This document shows positions 17,948-26,961 of a stretch of DNA of 64,000 nt, piece by piece. Numbering within the stretch: position 1 is the stretch's first letter; each line of letters opens with the position of its first letter. The DNA is from CAG-390 sp964590755 (GTDB lineage Bacteria; Bacillota; Clostridia; Oscillospirales; CAG-272), in contig CAZPYK010000003.1 of NCBI GenBank assembly GCA_964590755.1, positions 1 to 64,000 on the forward strand. Direction: 5' to 3'. A program made the translations under genes and the position numbers. Under the pieces are notes generated by a model that saw only the letters and a program-made list of their open reading frames with translations, made no database searches and was not told the origin of the DNA.

Positions 17948-19936
17948 ATGGGCTCGTTCAAACTCAAAAGCGAATACACTCCGACCGGAGATCAGCCGGA
18001 AGCGATAGAGGCGCTCTCTCGCGGCTTGGCGGAAGGAAAGAGGATGCAGACCCTGCTGGGTGTTACCGGCTCGGGTAAGACTTTTACAATGGCAAATGTT
18101 ATCGCTCGGTGCGGCCGACCGACGATAATATTGGAGTCCAACAAAACGCTGGCAGCACAGGTGTGCTCTGAGATGCGAGAATTCTTTCCCGACAGCGCCG
18201 TGGAATATTTCGTTTCGTATTATGATTATTATCAGCCGGAGGCGTACATTCCCGGTAAGGATATGTATATCGAAAAGGACGCGCTGGTCAATGATGAGAT
18301 AGACCGTTTGCGCCACAGTGCCACCTCTGCGCTCTTTGAGCGTCGTGATGTTATAATAGTGGCAAGCGTCTCGTGCATTTATTCTTTGGGTGACCCCGGG
18401 GAATATCGCGAGCTGGTTATCGCGTTGCGTCCCGGTATGGAAATGAGCCGTGAAAAGCTCTTGAGAAGGCTGACGGCGGTGAGCTATACTCGCAACGATA
18501 TGAACCTGGTGCGCGACAGTTTCCGCGTGCGCGGCGATACTGTTGAAATAATTCCCGCCTCGTCGGGCGACAAGGCGCTCAGAGTGGAATTTTTCGGGGA
18601 TGAGATCGAGCGAGTGAGCGAGATAAATGTTGTCACGGGTGAGCTTTTGCGTCGTTTGACATACGCGGCGGTGTATCCCGCCACGCATTACGCCGTATCC
18701 GACGACAAGCGCGAAGCGGCGCTTGCCGAGATAGAGGCGGAGATGCGGGAGCGCGCGGCGTTTTTTACCTCAGAGGGTAAGCTCATCGAGGCGCAGCGAA
18801 TTACCGAGCGTACGAAATACGATCTTGAGATGCTCAGAGAAGTCGGATTTTGCTCCGGTGTGGAGAATTATTCCCGCGTTCTTTCGGGCAGAGAGCCGGG
18901 GTCGACGCCGTATACGCTGCTTGATTATTTTCCGCAGGACTATATCATGTTCATAGATGAATCGCACGTGACGGTTCCGCAGGTCCGCGGAATGAGCGGC
19001 GGCGATTCGGCGCGAAAGCGCAATTTGGTTGAATACGGTTTCAGACTGCCGTCCGCGTATGACAATCGTCCGCTTTATTTTGAGGAATTTGAACAAAAGC
19101 TGAATCAGGTGATCTTTGTCAGTGCCACGCCGGGAGATTATGAGGGCGAGCATTCGTCGGCGACCGCCGAGCAGATAATAAGACCCACCGGATTGCTGGA
19201 TCCCGAGGTCGAGGTGCGTCCGATAGAAGGGCAGATAGACGACATGCTCGGAGAGATACGAGCGAGGACCGCAAGGGGCGAACGCGTGCTGGTCACAACG
19301 CTGACAAGAAAAATGGCTGAGGATCTGACGGGATATCTTTCGGATAACGGCGTGAAGGTCAGGTACATCCATTTTAATGTGGATACCATTGAGCGCATGG
19401 AGATAATTCGCGACCTGCGGCTCGGTGTGTTCGATGTGCTGGTCGGAATAAATCTGCTGAGAGAGGGGCTTGACCTTCCCGAGGTCTCGCTTGTGGTCAT
19501 TTTGGACGCCGACAAGGAGGGCTTCTTGCGTGCGGAAAGATCGCTGATACAGACCATCGGACGCGCCGCAAGAAACGAAAACGGCAAGGTCATAATGTAT
19601 GCCGATGAGATCACCGGCTCAATGCGACGCGCGATAGCCGAGACCGAAAGGCGCCGACGCATACAGAGAAACTACAACGAAGAGCACGGCATCACGCCGC
19701 ACACCGTTGTCAAAGGAATACGCGATGTTATCGACATTGCCGCTCACGGCTCGGGCGCCGATGCCGCTTCAAGCGCAAAGCGCAGCCGCGCCGATGTCAA
19801 GAAGATGTCAAAATCCGAGCGAGAGGCGACGATCGAGCGCATGACAAAGCAGATGAAGGAAGCGGCTCGCAGCCTTGACTTCGAGCTTGCCGCCTTCCTG
19901 CGCGATCGCATTCGCGAGATACGCGAGACAAAATAA
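17948..19936 (+). CDS. uvrB: Excinuclease ABC subunit B
   Basis: UvrB is the damage-verifying helicase of nucleotide-excision repair; it receives DNA from UvrA and recruits UvrC. The 662-residue product has Walker A in GVTGSGKTFTMA, the damage-probing beta-hairpin region YYDYYQPEAYIP, DESHVTVPQVRGM (DEAD-like box), helicase motifs LLREGLDLPEVSLV and QTIGRAARN. A C-terminal UVR domain (ERMTKQMKEAARSLDFELAA) binds UvrC. GGGAG precedes the ATG. uvrA follows after 71 nt in the same direction. Confidence 0.97.
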   Translation: MGSFKLKSEYTPTGDQPEAIEALSRGLAEGKRMQTLLGVTGSGKTFTMANVIARCGRPTIILESNKTLAAQVCSEMREFFPDSAVEYFVSYYDYYQPEAYIPGKDMYIEKDALVNDEIDRLRHSATSALFERRDVIIVASVSCIYSLGDPGEYRELVIALRPGMEMSREKLLRRLTAVSYTRNDMNLVRDSFRVRGDTVEIIPASSGDKALRVEFFGDEIERVSEINVVTGELLRRLTYAAVYPATHYAVSDDKREAALAEIEAEMRERAAFFTSEGKLIEAQRITERTKYDLEMLREVGFCSGVENYSRVLSGREPGSTPYTLLDYFPQDYIMFIDESHVTVPQVRGMSGGDSARKRNLVEYGFRLPSAYDNRPLYFEEFEQKLNQVIFVSATPGDYEGEHSSATAEQIIRPTGLLDPEVEVRPIEGQIDDMLGEIRARTARGERVLVTTLTRKMAEDLTGYLSDNGVKVRYIHFNVDTIERMEIIRDLRLGVFDVLVGINLLREGLDLPEVSLVVILDADKEGFLRAERSLIQTIGRAARNENGKVIMYADEITGSMRRAIAETERRRRIQRNYNEEHGITPHTVVKGIRDVIDIAAHGSGADAASSAKRSRADVKKMSKSEREATIERMTKQMKEAARSLDFELAAFLRDRIREIRETK

Positions 19937-20007
19937 GCTTGAAACATTGAAACGAAAAAATATAAAACAGAGTCGAAAGGTTCGGAAAACCGCCGAAGGA
20001 TCAAAAA

Positions 20008-22842
20008 ATGCCTGATTACATTAAAATAAAGGGCGCGCGCGTCCACAATTTGAAAAATATTGATCTTACCATACCCAGAGATAAGCTCGTTGTGTTTACC
20101 GGACTCTCGGGCTCGGGTAAATCATCTCTTGCTTTTGACACGATATATGCCGAGGGACACCGCAGATTCGTGGAGTCGCTGTCCTCTTATGCGCGGCAGT
20201 TCTTGGGTCAGCTTGATAAGCCGGATATCGATTCGATAGAGGGGCTCTCGCCCGCGATATCAATAGATCAGAAAACGACATCCAAGAACCCGCGCTCGAC
20301 CGTGGGAACGGTCACCGAGATATACGATTACCTCAGATTGCTTTATGCGAGAGTCGGGGTGACGCATTGCCCGGTGTGCGGAAAGGTGATATCGCGCCAG
20401 ACCGTTGACCAGATAATAGACAAGATAATGACGCTTCCCGAGGGCACGCGCTTTTTGGTGCTTGCTCCGATCGTGAGAGCGAAAAAGGGAAGGCATGAAA
20501 AGATATTTGCCGATGCGCGTCGCTCGGGATATACGCGAGTTCGCGTTGACGGAAATATGTATGAGCTTGACGAGAAGATAACACTTGATAAAAACATTCG
20601 TCACAGCATTGAGGTCGTGGTGGACAGGCTGGTCATGCGCGCCGATATAAGGTCGCGACTTGCCGATTCGGTCGAGACCGCATTGGCGCTTGCCGAGAAG
20701 CGAATGACCGTGGTCACCGTGCCGCGCGAGGAGGATGAGCAGCCCCGGGAACTTGAATTTTCGCAGACATATGCGTGCGACGAGCACGGCATATCCTTCG
20801 GTGAGCTTGAGCCGCGTATGTTTTCCTTCAATAATCCGGCGGGCGCATGTCCCGCTTGTGCGGGACTCGGAATGACGCGGCGCGTTTCGGTCGACAGGGT
20901 CATTCCCGACCGTTCGCTTTCGCTCTCCGGAGGGGCGATAGCCGTAAACGGGTTTAAAACTTTGGAGGAGGAGAGTTGGAACGGCCCGCTCTTCGCCGCA
21001 GTTGCGGAAAAATACGGCTTTACACTCGATACGCCGCTGGATAAGCTGACAAAGGAGCAATTCAATATTCTGCTTTACGGCTCGGGCAACGAAAAATACG
21101 AGGTCACACGTTATTTCGGCCACGAGGCGCATCATAAGTCATATACCTTTGACGGCATCATGACTATGATAGAGCAGAGAATGGAATACGGCATGAGCGC
21201 CGAATATTACGAGCAATTCATAGAGGAGATCCCCTGCGAGGTCTGCCACGGCAGACGACTCAATCCTATGTCGCTTGCGGTCACGGTCGGAGGCTTGGCG
21301 ATCGACGAATTTTGCGATCTTTCGGTCGATCGTGCGCTTGAATACATCTCGTCCACCGAACTTGAGTTGACCGACACCGAAAAAGAGATAGTCAAGGAGG
21401 TCATAAAGGAGATACGTGCGCGTCTGGAGTTTTTGAGAAGCGTGGGACTCGGATACCTGACGCTGTCTCGGCGTGCGGGAACGCTTTCGGGCGGGGAGGC
21501 ACAGCGTATAAGGCTTGCCACTCAGATCGGTTCGTCGCTGGTCGGAGTGCTTTACGTGCTTGATGAGCCCAGCATCGGACTTCACCAGCGTGACAACGAT
21601 CTGCTGATCGCCACATTGAAGCAACTGCGCGACCTCGGAAATACCGTCATCGTGGTAGAACACGATGAGGACATGATGCGCAGATCCGATTATATAGTGG
21701 ATATCGGTCCGGGTGCGGGGGTGCACGGCGGTAATGTTGTTGCCGCGGGAACGCCGGAAGAAGTGGCTGCCAACGAGGCTTCGCTGACGGGAGCGTATCT
21801 TTCGGGCAGAAAGCAGATACCGGTGCCGTCCGAGCGTCGCGCGGGCAGCGGACATTTCTTAAAGATAAAAGGGGCGCGAGAGCACAACCTTAAAAATATT
21901 GATGTTGACATTCCGCTTGGGTGCTTCGTATGTGTCACGGGGGTATCCGGTTCGGGCAAATCCTCGCTTGTGAACGGAATAATCAACCCTACGCTTCTTT
22001 CCGCTCTCAACGGAGCTCGCCGACGTCCCGGCAATTGCGACGGGGTGGAGGGAGTCGAATACCTCGATAAGGTCATTGATATAGACCAAAGTCCGATAGG
22101 AAGAACGCCTCGCTCGAATCCCGCCACCTATACCGGACTGTTTAACGACATAAGAGAGCTTTTTGCGCAGACGCGAGATGCCAACGTTCGCGGCTATAAG
22201 GCGGGAAGGTTTTCGTTCAATGTCAAGGGCGGCAGATGCGAGGCGTGTCAAGGTGACGGTGTGCGTAAGATAGAAATGCATTTTTTGCCGGATGTATATG
22301 TTACGTGCGATGTGTGTCACGGAAAAAGATACAATCATGACACACTGGAGGTCAGATATAACGGAAAAAATATATACGAGGTCCTTGAGATGACCGCCGA
22401 GGAGGGCGTTATATTCTTTGACGGATTGCCCAAGCTGCGTCGCAGACTTCAAACACTGTGCGACGTCGGCCTCGGATATATAAAGATAGGTCAGGCATCT
22501 ACCACCATATCCGGCGGCGAGGCGCAGAGAGTCAAGCTTGCCACCGAGCTTTCCCGCCGCGGCACGGGGCGCACGATGTATATTCTCGACGAGCCGACAA
22601 CGGGGCTTCACACCGATGATGTGGCAAAACTGCTCACGGTGCTTCAACGGTTCGTTGATGCGGGGAACACCGTGCTCGTCATAGAGCACAATATGGAAGT
22701 GATAAAGTCTGCCGATTATATCATCGATCTCGGACCCGAGGGCGGTGACGGCGGCGGAACGCTCGTTGCGTGCGGTACTCCGGAGGATATCGCGGCATGC
22801 GAGAACTCCTACACCGGGAAATATTTGAGGGCGTATCTGTAA
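20008..22842 (+). CDS. uvrA: Excinuclease ABC subunit A
   Basis: UvrA is the ABC-type ATPase that first recognises bulky DNA damage. The 944-residue product has two ATP-binding modules with Walker A GLSGSGKSSLAFDT near residue 32 and GVSGSGKSSLVNG near 640. Signature motifs are TLSGGEAQRIRLATQI and TISGGEAQRVKLATEL, with Walker B in YVLDEPSIGLH and YILDEPTTGLH. Zinc-finger cysteines appear in CPVCGK, CPACAGLG and CEACQGDGV ... CDVCHGKRYN. It probably shares the uvrB transcript. Confidence 0.97.
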   Translation: MPDYIKIKGARVHNLKNIDLTIPRDKLVVFTGLSGSGKSSLAFDTIYAEGHRRFVESLSSYARQFLGQLDKPDIDSIEGLSPAISIDQKTTSKNPRSTVGTVTEIYDYLRLLYARVGVTHCPVCGKVISRQTVDQIIDKIMTLPEGTRFLVLAPIVRAKKGRHEKIFADARRSGYTRVRVDGNMYELDEKITLDKNIRHSIEVVVDRLVMRADIRSRLADSVETALALAEKRMTVVTVPREEDEQPRELEFSQTYACDEHGISFGELEPRMFSFNNPAGACPACAGLGMTRRVSVDRVIPDRSLSLSGGAIAVNGFKTLEEESWNGPLFAAVAEKYGFTLDTPLDKLTKEQFNILLYGSGNEKYEVTRYFGHEAHHKSYTFDGIMTMIEQRMEYGMSAEYYEQFIEEIPCEVCHGRRLNPMSLAVTVGGLAIDEFCDLSVDRALEYISSTELELTDTEKEIVKEVIKEIRARLEFLRSVGLGYLTLSRRAGTLSGGEAQRIRLATQIGSSLVGVLYVLDEPSIGLHQRDNDLLIATLKQLRDLGNTVIVVEHDEDMMRRSDYIVDIGPGAGVHGGNVVAAGTPEEVAANEASLTGAYLSGRKQIPVPSERRAGSGHFLKIKGAREHNLKNIDVDIPLGCFVCVTGVSGSGKSSLVNGIINPTLLSALNGARRRPGNCDGVEGVEYLDKVIDIDQSPIGRTPRSNPATYTGLFNDIRELFAQTRDANVRGYKAGRFSFNVKGGRCEACQGDGVRKIEMHFLPDVYVTCDVCHGKRYNHDTLEVRYNGKNIYEVLEMTAEEGVIFFDGLPKLRRRLQTLCDVGLGYIKIGQASTTISGGEAQRVKLATELSRRGTGRTMYILDEPTTGLHTDDVAKLLTVLQRFVDAGNTVLVIEHNMEVIKSADYIIDLGPEGGDGGGTLVACGTPEDIAACENSYTGKYLRAYL

Positions 22843-22866
22843 GACACCAAGTTCATGAAATGACAT

Positions 22867-22909
22867 GCGACCGTGACATCGGTCATAACGCGACCGATGT
22901 CACGGTCGC
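22867..22909 (+). terminator. Terminator after uvrA
   Basis: GCGACCGTGACATCGGTC pairs with GACCGATGTCACGGTCGC, an 18-bp perfect stem, then GTTGTATTTTT. A weaker hairpin (CGGCGCA/TGCGCCG, 22928-22956) follows before the hrcA control region. Confidence 0.85.
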
Positions 22910-23047
22910 GTTGTATTTTTCGATTTGCGGCGCATCCTTGAGATTGTCGTGCGCCGAAATTGTCACAAAAAAACGGCAAGTGCCAAAATTCACAATTTGT
23001 TAACAAAAATGAAACTCCAAAAGCACAAACAGAAGCCGTTTTCGTGG

Positions 23048-23058
23048 TATATTATAAG
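23048..23058 (+). promoter_or_regulatory. Possible -10 region of the hrcA operon
   Basis: TATATTATAAG (23048-23058) lies just ahead of the CIRCE operator. No good -35 was found at the matching distance, so this rests on position and AT-rich sequence only. Confidence 0.4.
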
Positions 23059-23064
23059 CGTTGG

Positions 23065-23091
23065 TTAGCACTGAACTATTGCGAGTGCTAA
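23065..23091 (+). promoter_or_regulatory. CIRCE operator (HrcA binding site)
   Basis: TTAGCACTG-N9-GAGTGCTAA. This matches the CIRCE consensus TTAGCACTC-N9-GAGTGCTAA at 17 of 18 positions; the last base of the left arm is G instead of C. It lies immediately upstream of hrcA, so the heat-shock operon is very likely repressed by its own first product. Confidence 0.95.
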
Positions 23092-23167
23092 AAAGTCTGC
23101 TCGGACGTAGAACTTGAATGGCACGGCTTTCAAATGACCGGCTTGCCGAGAAAGGGAGGTGCGCAAA

Positions 23168-24253
23168 ATGTACGGCGACGAATTGAGTATCCGCAAAAAA
23201 GCGATACTTAAAGCGGTGGTCGAATCGTATATTGAAAACGGCGATCCCGTAGGGTCGAGATCCTTGCAGCAGCTTCCGAACATGAGATGCTCCTCGGCAA
23301 CGATACGAAACGAGATGGCTGAGCTTGAAAGCATGGGTTATCTTGAGCAGCCGCACACCTCTGCGGGGCGGGTACCGTCTCAGTTGGGTTATCGCTTTTA
23401 TGTCGATCAGCTGATAGAGCATTACGCCATGACGACCGGTGAGATAGCTCAGATAAGTCAGGTGCTTAAGAGCAAGACGAGCGAGGTCGATCAGATATTG
23501 CTTGCGGCTTCCCGCCTTGCGTCGGCGCTTACTAATTATACCGGTATCGCCGCAAAGCCGAGGTGTGAATCGGTTACGATAACAAGGTTTGAGTCCGCTT
23601 TCATTGATGAGTTTAATTTCGTTCTTATAATGATAAGTTCGGTCGGCTCGGTCATATCGAAGCACATACGCCTTAACGCGCCGATCGGGCAGGAGAGCGT
23701 GCTCAGGCTCACCGGTGCACTCAACGATAATATTTTGGGGCTTTCCGCAAACGAGATAAATCTTCCGGTAATAATGCGTCTTGAGGCGTCGATGGGAGAT
23801 GAGGCGCCGCTCATCGGTCCGATAATCAAGACGGTGTATGCCACCATGACCGAGCTGGACGGCGGAGAGTTGAGGCTTTCGGGCATAAATCATCTTTTGC
23901 AATATCAGGATTATGCCGATACCGATGAGCTCAAGGATCTGCTGGGGACGCTTGAACGCAAGGAGGAGATACTTGATCTTGTCTCAAGGGAAAAGGACGG
24001 AGAGATATCGGTCGTGATCGGTTCGGAATCCCCCGTGAGCGTGATGAACAACTCTTCTCTTGTCTTTAAGCCGATAAAGCGCGGAGACAAGACGGTGGGA
24101 GTCATAGGTGTTCTGGGACCGCTTCGTATGGATTATGCACGTGTGCTTGAAACCATAGAGCGCCTTTGCGGAATGATAGGCGAGATGATAGATTCGGATG
24201 CTCCGCAGGCTCCGCCGGCGTTGACCGGTGCCGGCGACTCCGAGGTGCGATAG
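23168..24253 (+). CDS. hrcA: Heat-inducible transcription repressor HrcA
   Basis: HrcA binds CIRCE and represses chaperone genes. The 361-residue product begins with the winged-helix domain: IRKKAILKAVVESYIENGDP, GSRSLQ, and the recognition helix segment MRCSSATIRNEMAELESMGYLEQPHTSAGRVPS. A GAF-like central domain and a dimerisation region follow; PIGQESVLRL and the late GPLRMDYARV segment are typical. The start ATG at 23168 has GGAGGT upstream. It is the first gene of an operon with grpE, dnaK, dnaJ and prmA. Confidence 0.96.
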   Translation: MYGDELSIRKKAILKAVVESYIENGDPVGSRSLQQLPNMRCSSATIRNEMAELESMGYLEQPHTSAGRVPSQLGYRFYVDQLIEHYAMTTGEIAQISQVLKSKTSEVDQILLAASRLASALTNYTGIAAKPRCESVTITRFESAFIDEFNFVLIMISSVGSVISKHIRLNAPIGQESVLRLTGALNDNILGLSANEINLPVIMRLEASMGDEAPLIGPIIKTVYATMTELDGGELRLSGINHLLQYQDYADTDELKDLLGTLERKEEILDLVSREKDGEISVVIGSESPVSVMNNSSLVFKPIKRGDKTVGVIGVLGPLRMDYARVLETIERLCGMIGEMIDSDAPQAPPALTGAGDSEVR

Positions 24254-24289
24254 CTTGATAAGTTTACTGTGAAAGGAATTAACATAGAT

Positions 24290-24919
24290 ATGACGGAAAC
24301 GGAAAAGAATATCAACACAACAGAAGAAACGGTCAATGACAATGAAAAAGTCGATGAGACACCGAGAAACGCGAACGAGGCGGAAGCGGAAGCTTGCGAG
24401 AATGCCGAATGCGGCGACGAAAAGCTTTCTCACGGCGAAAAGAAAAAAGTTAAAAAGCTGGAGAGCAGAGTAGCCGAGCTTGAAAAAAAGCTTGAGTCCG
24501 CAGAGGCCGCAAAAAAGGCGGACGACGACAGATATCTTCGAATGCTTGCGGAATACGATAACTTCAGACGCCGCGCCGCAAAGGAAAAAGAAGGAATATA
24601 CACCGAGGCATATTCGGATGCGATATCGGCGCTGCTGCCGATACTTGACAATCTCGACCGCGCCGTGGGATGCACCGATGCCGCGGCTCTTGCCGAAGGG
24701 CTGGCTCTGATAATGAAGAGCTTCGGTGAGGCACTTACAAAGCTCGGCGTAGAGGAGATAAAAGCCGCAGGCGAGACCTTCGATCCAAACCTTCACAACG
24801 CGGTCATGCACATCGAGGATGAGTCCGCGGGAGAGTCCGAGATCGTGGAGGTCTTCCAAAAAGGTTATAAAAAAGGCGACAAGGTCATCAGACACGCTGT
24901 CGTCAAGGTCGCAAACTGA
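24290..24919 (+). CDS. grpE: Nucleotide exchange factor GrpE
   Basis: GrpE releases ADP from DnaK. The 209-residue product has a highly acidic, disordered N-terminus (about residues 1-50) and a long coiled coil (KKLESRVAELEKKLESAEAA). It continues with the conserved YDNFRRRAAKEKE segment, LLPILDNLDRAVG and the C-terminal beta domain ending VEVFQKGYKKGDKVIRHAVV. ATG 24290 is chosen because AAAGGA lies 12 nt upstream; a GTG at 24269 is in frame but precedes the ribosome-binding site. Confidence 0.96.
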   Translation: MTETEKNINTTEETVNDNEKVDETPRNANEAEAEACENAECGDEKLSHGEKKKVKKLESRVAELEKKLESAEAAKKADDDRYLRMLAEYDNFRRRAAKEKEGIYTEAYSDAISALLPILDNLDRAVGCTDAAALAEGLALIMKSFGEALTKLGVEEIKAAGETFDPNLHNAVMHIEDESAGESEIVEVFQKGYKKGDKVIRHAVVKVAN

Positions 24920-25024
24920 CAAACGCGGTTTTCGATCGAACAACAATAAACAAACAAAAATAATAGCTTCTATAATAAACCATAATAATTTATACACTGT
25001 ATTTACAGCAGGAGGATATTAATC

Positions 25025-26857
25025 ATGTCAAAAATAATAGGTATAGACCTCGGTACGACAAATTCATGCGTAGCCGTTTATGAAGGCGGCGAGCCTACGG
25101 TCATTCCCAATCCCGAAGGAGCGCGCACCACTCCGTCTGTTGTTGCTTTCAAAAAGGACGGCGAGCGTCTTGTCGGACAGGTGGCAAAGCGCCAGGCTAT
25201 CACAAACCCCGATCACACCATTGCAAGCATTAAGCGTGAAATGGGAACAAATTATAAGGTAAACATTGACGGCACGACATATACACCTCAGGAGATATCC
25301 GCCATGGTGCTTCGCAAGATGAAAGCCGACGCCGAGGCATATCTCGGTCAGCCGGTAAATCAAGCAGTTATCACCGTTCCCGCATATTTTACCGATGCAC
25401 AGCGCCAGGCGACCAAGGATGCCGGCAAGATAGCCGGACTTGAGGTCCTTCGCATCATCAACGAGCCCACGGCGGCGGCTCTTGCATACGGAATGGATAA
25501 GGAGCAGGACGGCAAGATCATGGTGTTCGACCTCGGCGGCGGAACCTTTGACGTATCTTTGCTTGAAATTTCCGACGGCGTTTTCGAGGTCCTTGCCACA
25601 GCCGGCAACAACCATCTCGGCGGCGATGATTTCGATCAGCGCATCATCAACTGGATGGCAGACAACTTTAAGGCCGAGCACGGTATAGATGTACGCGGTG
25701 ACAAGATGGTGCTTCAAAGACTTAAGGAGGCTGCCGAAAAGGCTAAGATAGAGCTCTCCGGCATGACGAGCACCAACATCAACCTGCCCTTCCTTACGGC
25801 CACCGCGAGCGGTCCTGTTCACTTTGAGACCACTTTGACTCGTGCGAAGTTCAACGAGCTGACCGCAGATCTTGTTGATGCAACAATGCAGCCCACACGT
25901 CAGGTGCTTTCCGATGCGGGACTCAAGCCCTCGGATGTAGACAAGGTGCTTCTCGTGGGCGGCTCCACGAGAATTCCCGCCGTTCAGGAAGCGGTCAAGA
26001 AGTTCATGGGCAAGGATCCCTTTAAGGGCATAAACCCCGATGAGTGCGTGGCTATAGGCGCGGCAATTCAGGGCGGTGTTCTCGGCGGCGACGTAAAGGA
26101 TCTGCTTCTGCTTGATGTTACGCCTCTCTCCCTCGGTATCGAGACGCTGGGCGGCGTATTCAACCGTATAATCGATCGCAACACCACGATTCCCGTGAAG
26201 AAGAGCCAGGTGTATTCCACGGCCGCCAACAATCAGACATCGGTGGAGATACATGTCCTTCAGGGCGAGCGCGAGATGGCGTCCGGCAACACTACGCTCG
26301 GCAGATTTACGCTTGACGGTATTCCCGCCGCTCCTCGCGGAGTTCCGCAGATAGAGGTCACCTTCGATATTGACGCAAACGGTATAGTCAATGTATCCGC
26401 AAAGGATCTCGGCACCGGTCGCGAACAGCACATCACCATTACCAGCTCCTCCAACATGAGCAAGGAGGATATCGATCGCGCGGTCAAGGATGCCGAAAAG
26501 TATGCCGAGGATGACAAGAAGCAGAAGGAAGCGGTCGAGACCAGAAACCATGCGGAAAATCTCGTCTTCCAGAGCGAGCGCTCTCTTGAAGAGATAGGCG
26601 ACAAGCTTTCCGAGGATGACAAGGCGGATGTGCGCGCGGCTCTTGAAACGCTCAAGAACACGCTGAAGGACGGCTCGGTCGAGCAGATCAAAAATGACAC
26701 CGAGGCGCTGGAAAAGGCATTCGGTAAGCTTTCGGAAAAGCTTTATTCTCAGGCGGGAGCCGCGGGCGCTGCCGACAACGGCGCCGATGCCGGTGCGCAG
26801 AGCGACGGCAACGGAACCTACTACAACGCCGATTTTGAGGACAAGAGCGGCAAATAA
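25025..26857 (+). CDS. dnaK: Chaperone DnaK (Hsp70)
   Basis: This is the ATP-dependent Hsp70 chaperone. The 610-residue product starts MSKIIGIDLGTTNSCVAVYEG. It contains the IMVFDLGGGTFDVSLLEI phosphate-binding motif and VLLVGGSTRIPAVQEAV, followed by the linker DVKDLLLLDVTPLSLG, the substrate-binding domain and a Gly/Ala/Asp-rich tail. The tail ends NADFEDKSGK rather than in EEVD, as expected for bacteria. AGGAGG precedes the ATG. A long open frame on the opposite strand (25064-27040) is a codon-bias shadow. Confidence 0.98.
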   Translation: MSKIIGIDLGTTNSCVAVYEGGEPTVIPNPEGARTTPSVVAFKKDGERLVGQVAKRQAITNPDHTIASIKREMGTNYKVNIDGTTYTPQEISAMVLRKMKADAEAYLGQPVNQAVITVPAYFTDAQRQATKDAGKIAGLEVLRIINEPTAAALAYGMDKEQDGKIMVFDLGGGTFDVSLLEISDGVFEVLATAGNNHLGGDDFDQRIINWMADNFKAEHGIDVRGDKMVLQRLKEAAEKAKIELSGMTSTNINLPFLTATASGPVHFETTLTRAKFNELTADLVDATMQPTRQVLSDAGLKPSDVDKVLLVGGSTRIPAVQEAVKKFMGKDPFKGINPDECVAIGAAIQGGVLGGDVKDLLLLDVTPLSLGIETLGGVFNRIIDRNTTIPVKKSQVYSTAANNQTSVEIHVLQGEREMASGNTTLGRFTLDGIPAAPRGVPQIEVTFDIDANGIVNVSAKDLGTGREQHITITSSSNMSKEDIDRAVKDAEKYAEDDKKQKEAVETRNHAENLVFQSERSLEEIGDKLSEDDKADVRAALETLKNTLKDGSVEQIKNDTEALEKAFGKLSEKLYSQAGAAGAADNGADAGAQSDGNGTYYNADFEDKSGK

Positions 26858-26877
26858 GCGAATTACGGATAAAGACC

Positions 26878-26923
26878 TTCGGGGGCTGTGGCATTTTGCG
26901 GCAGTCCCCCGAAAGCGGTTTTT
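26878..26923 (+). terminator. Hairpin between dnaK and dnaJ (attenuator or processing site)
   Basis: TTCGGGGGCTG (26878-26888) pairs with CAGTCCCCCGAA (26902-26913), and a T-run follows at 26919-26923. Since dnaJ lies 39 nt further on, it probably lowers rather than stops transcription into dnaJ, or stabilises the upstream mRNA. Confidence 0.65.
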
Positions 26924-26961
26924 AAAAAAGTTGATTTTATGGAATTTCAAGGTGCTGACAC

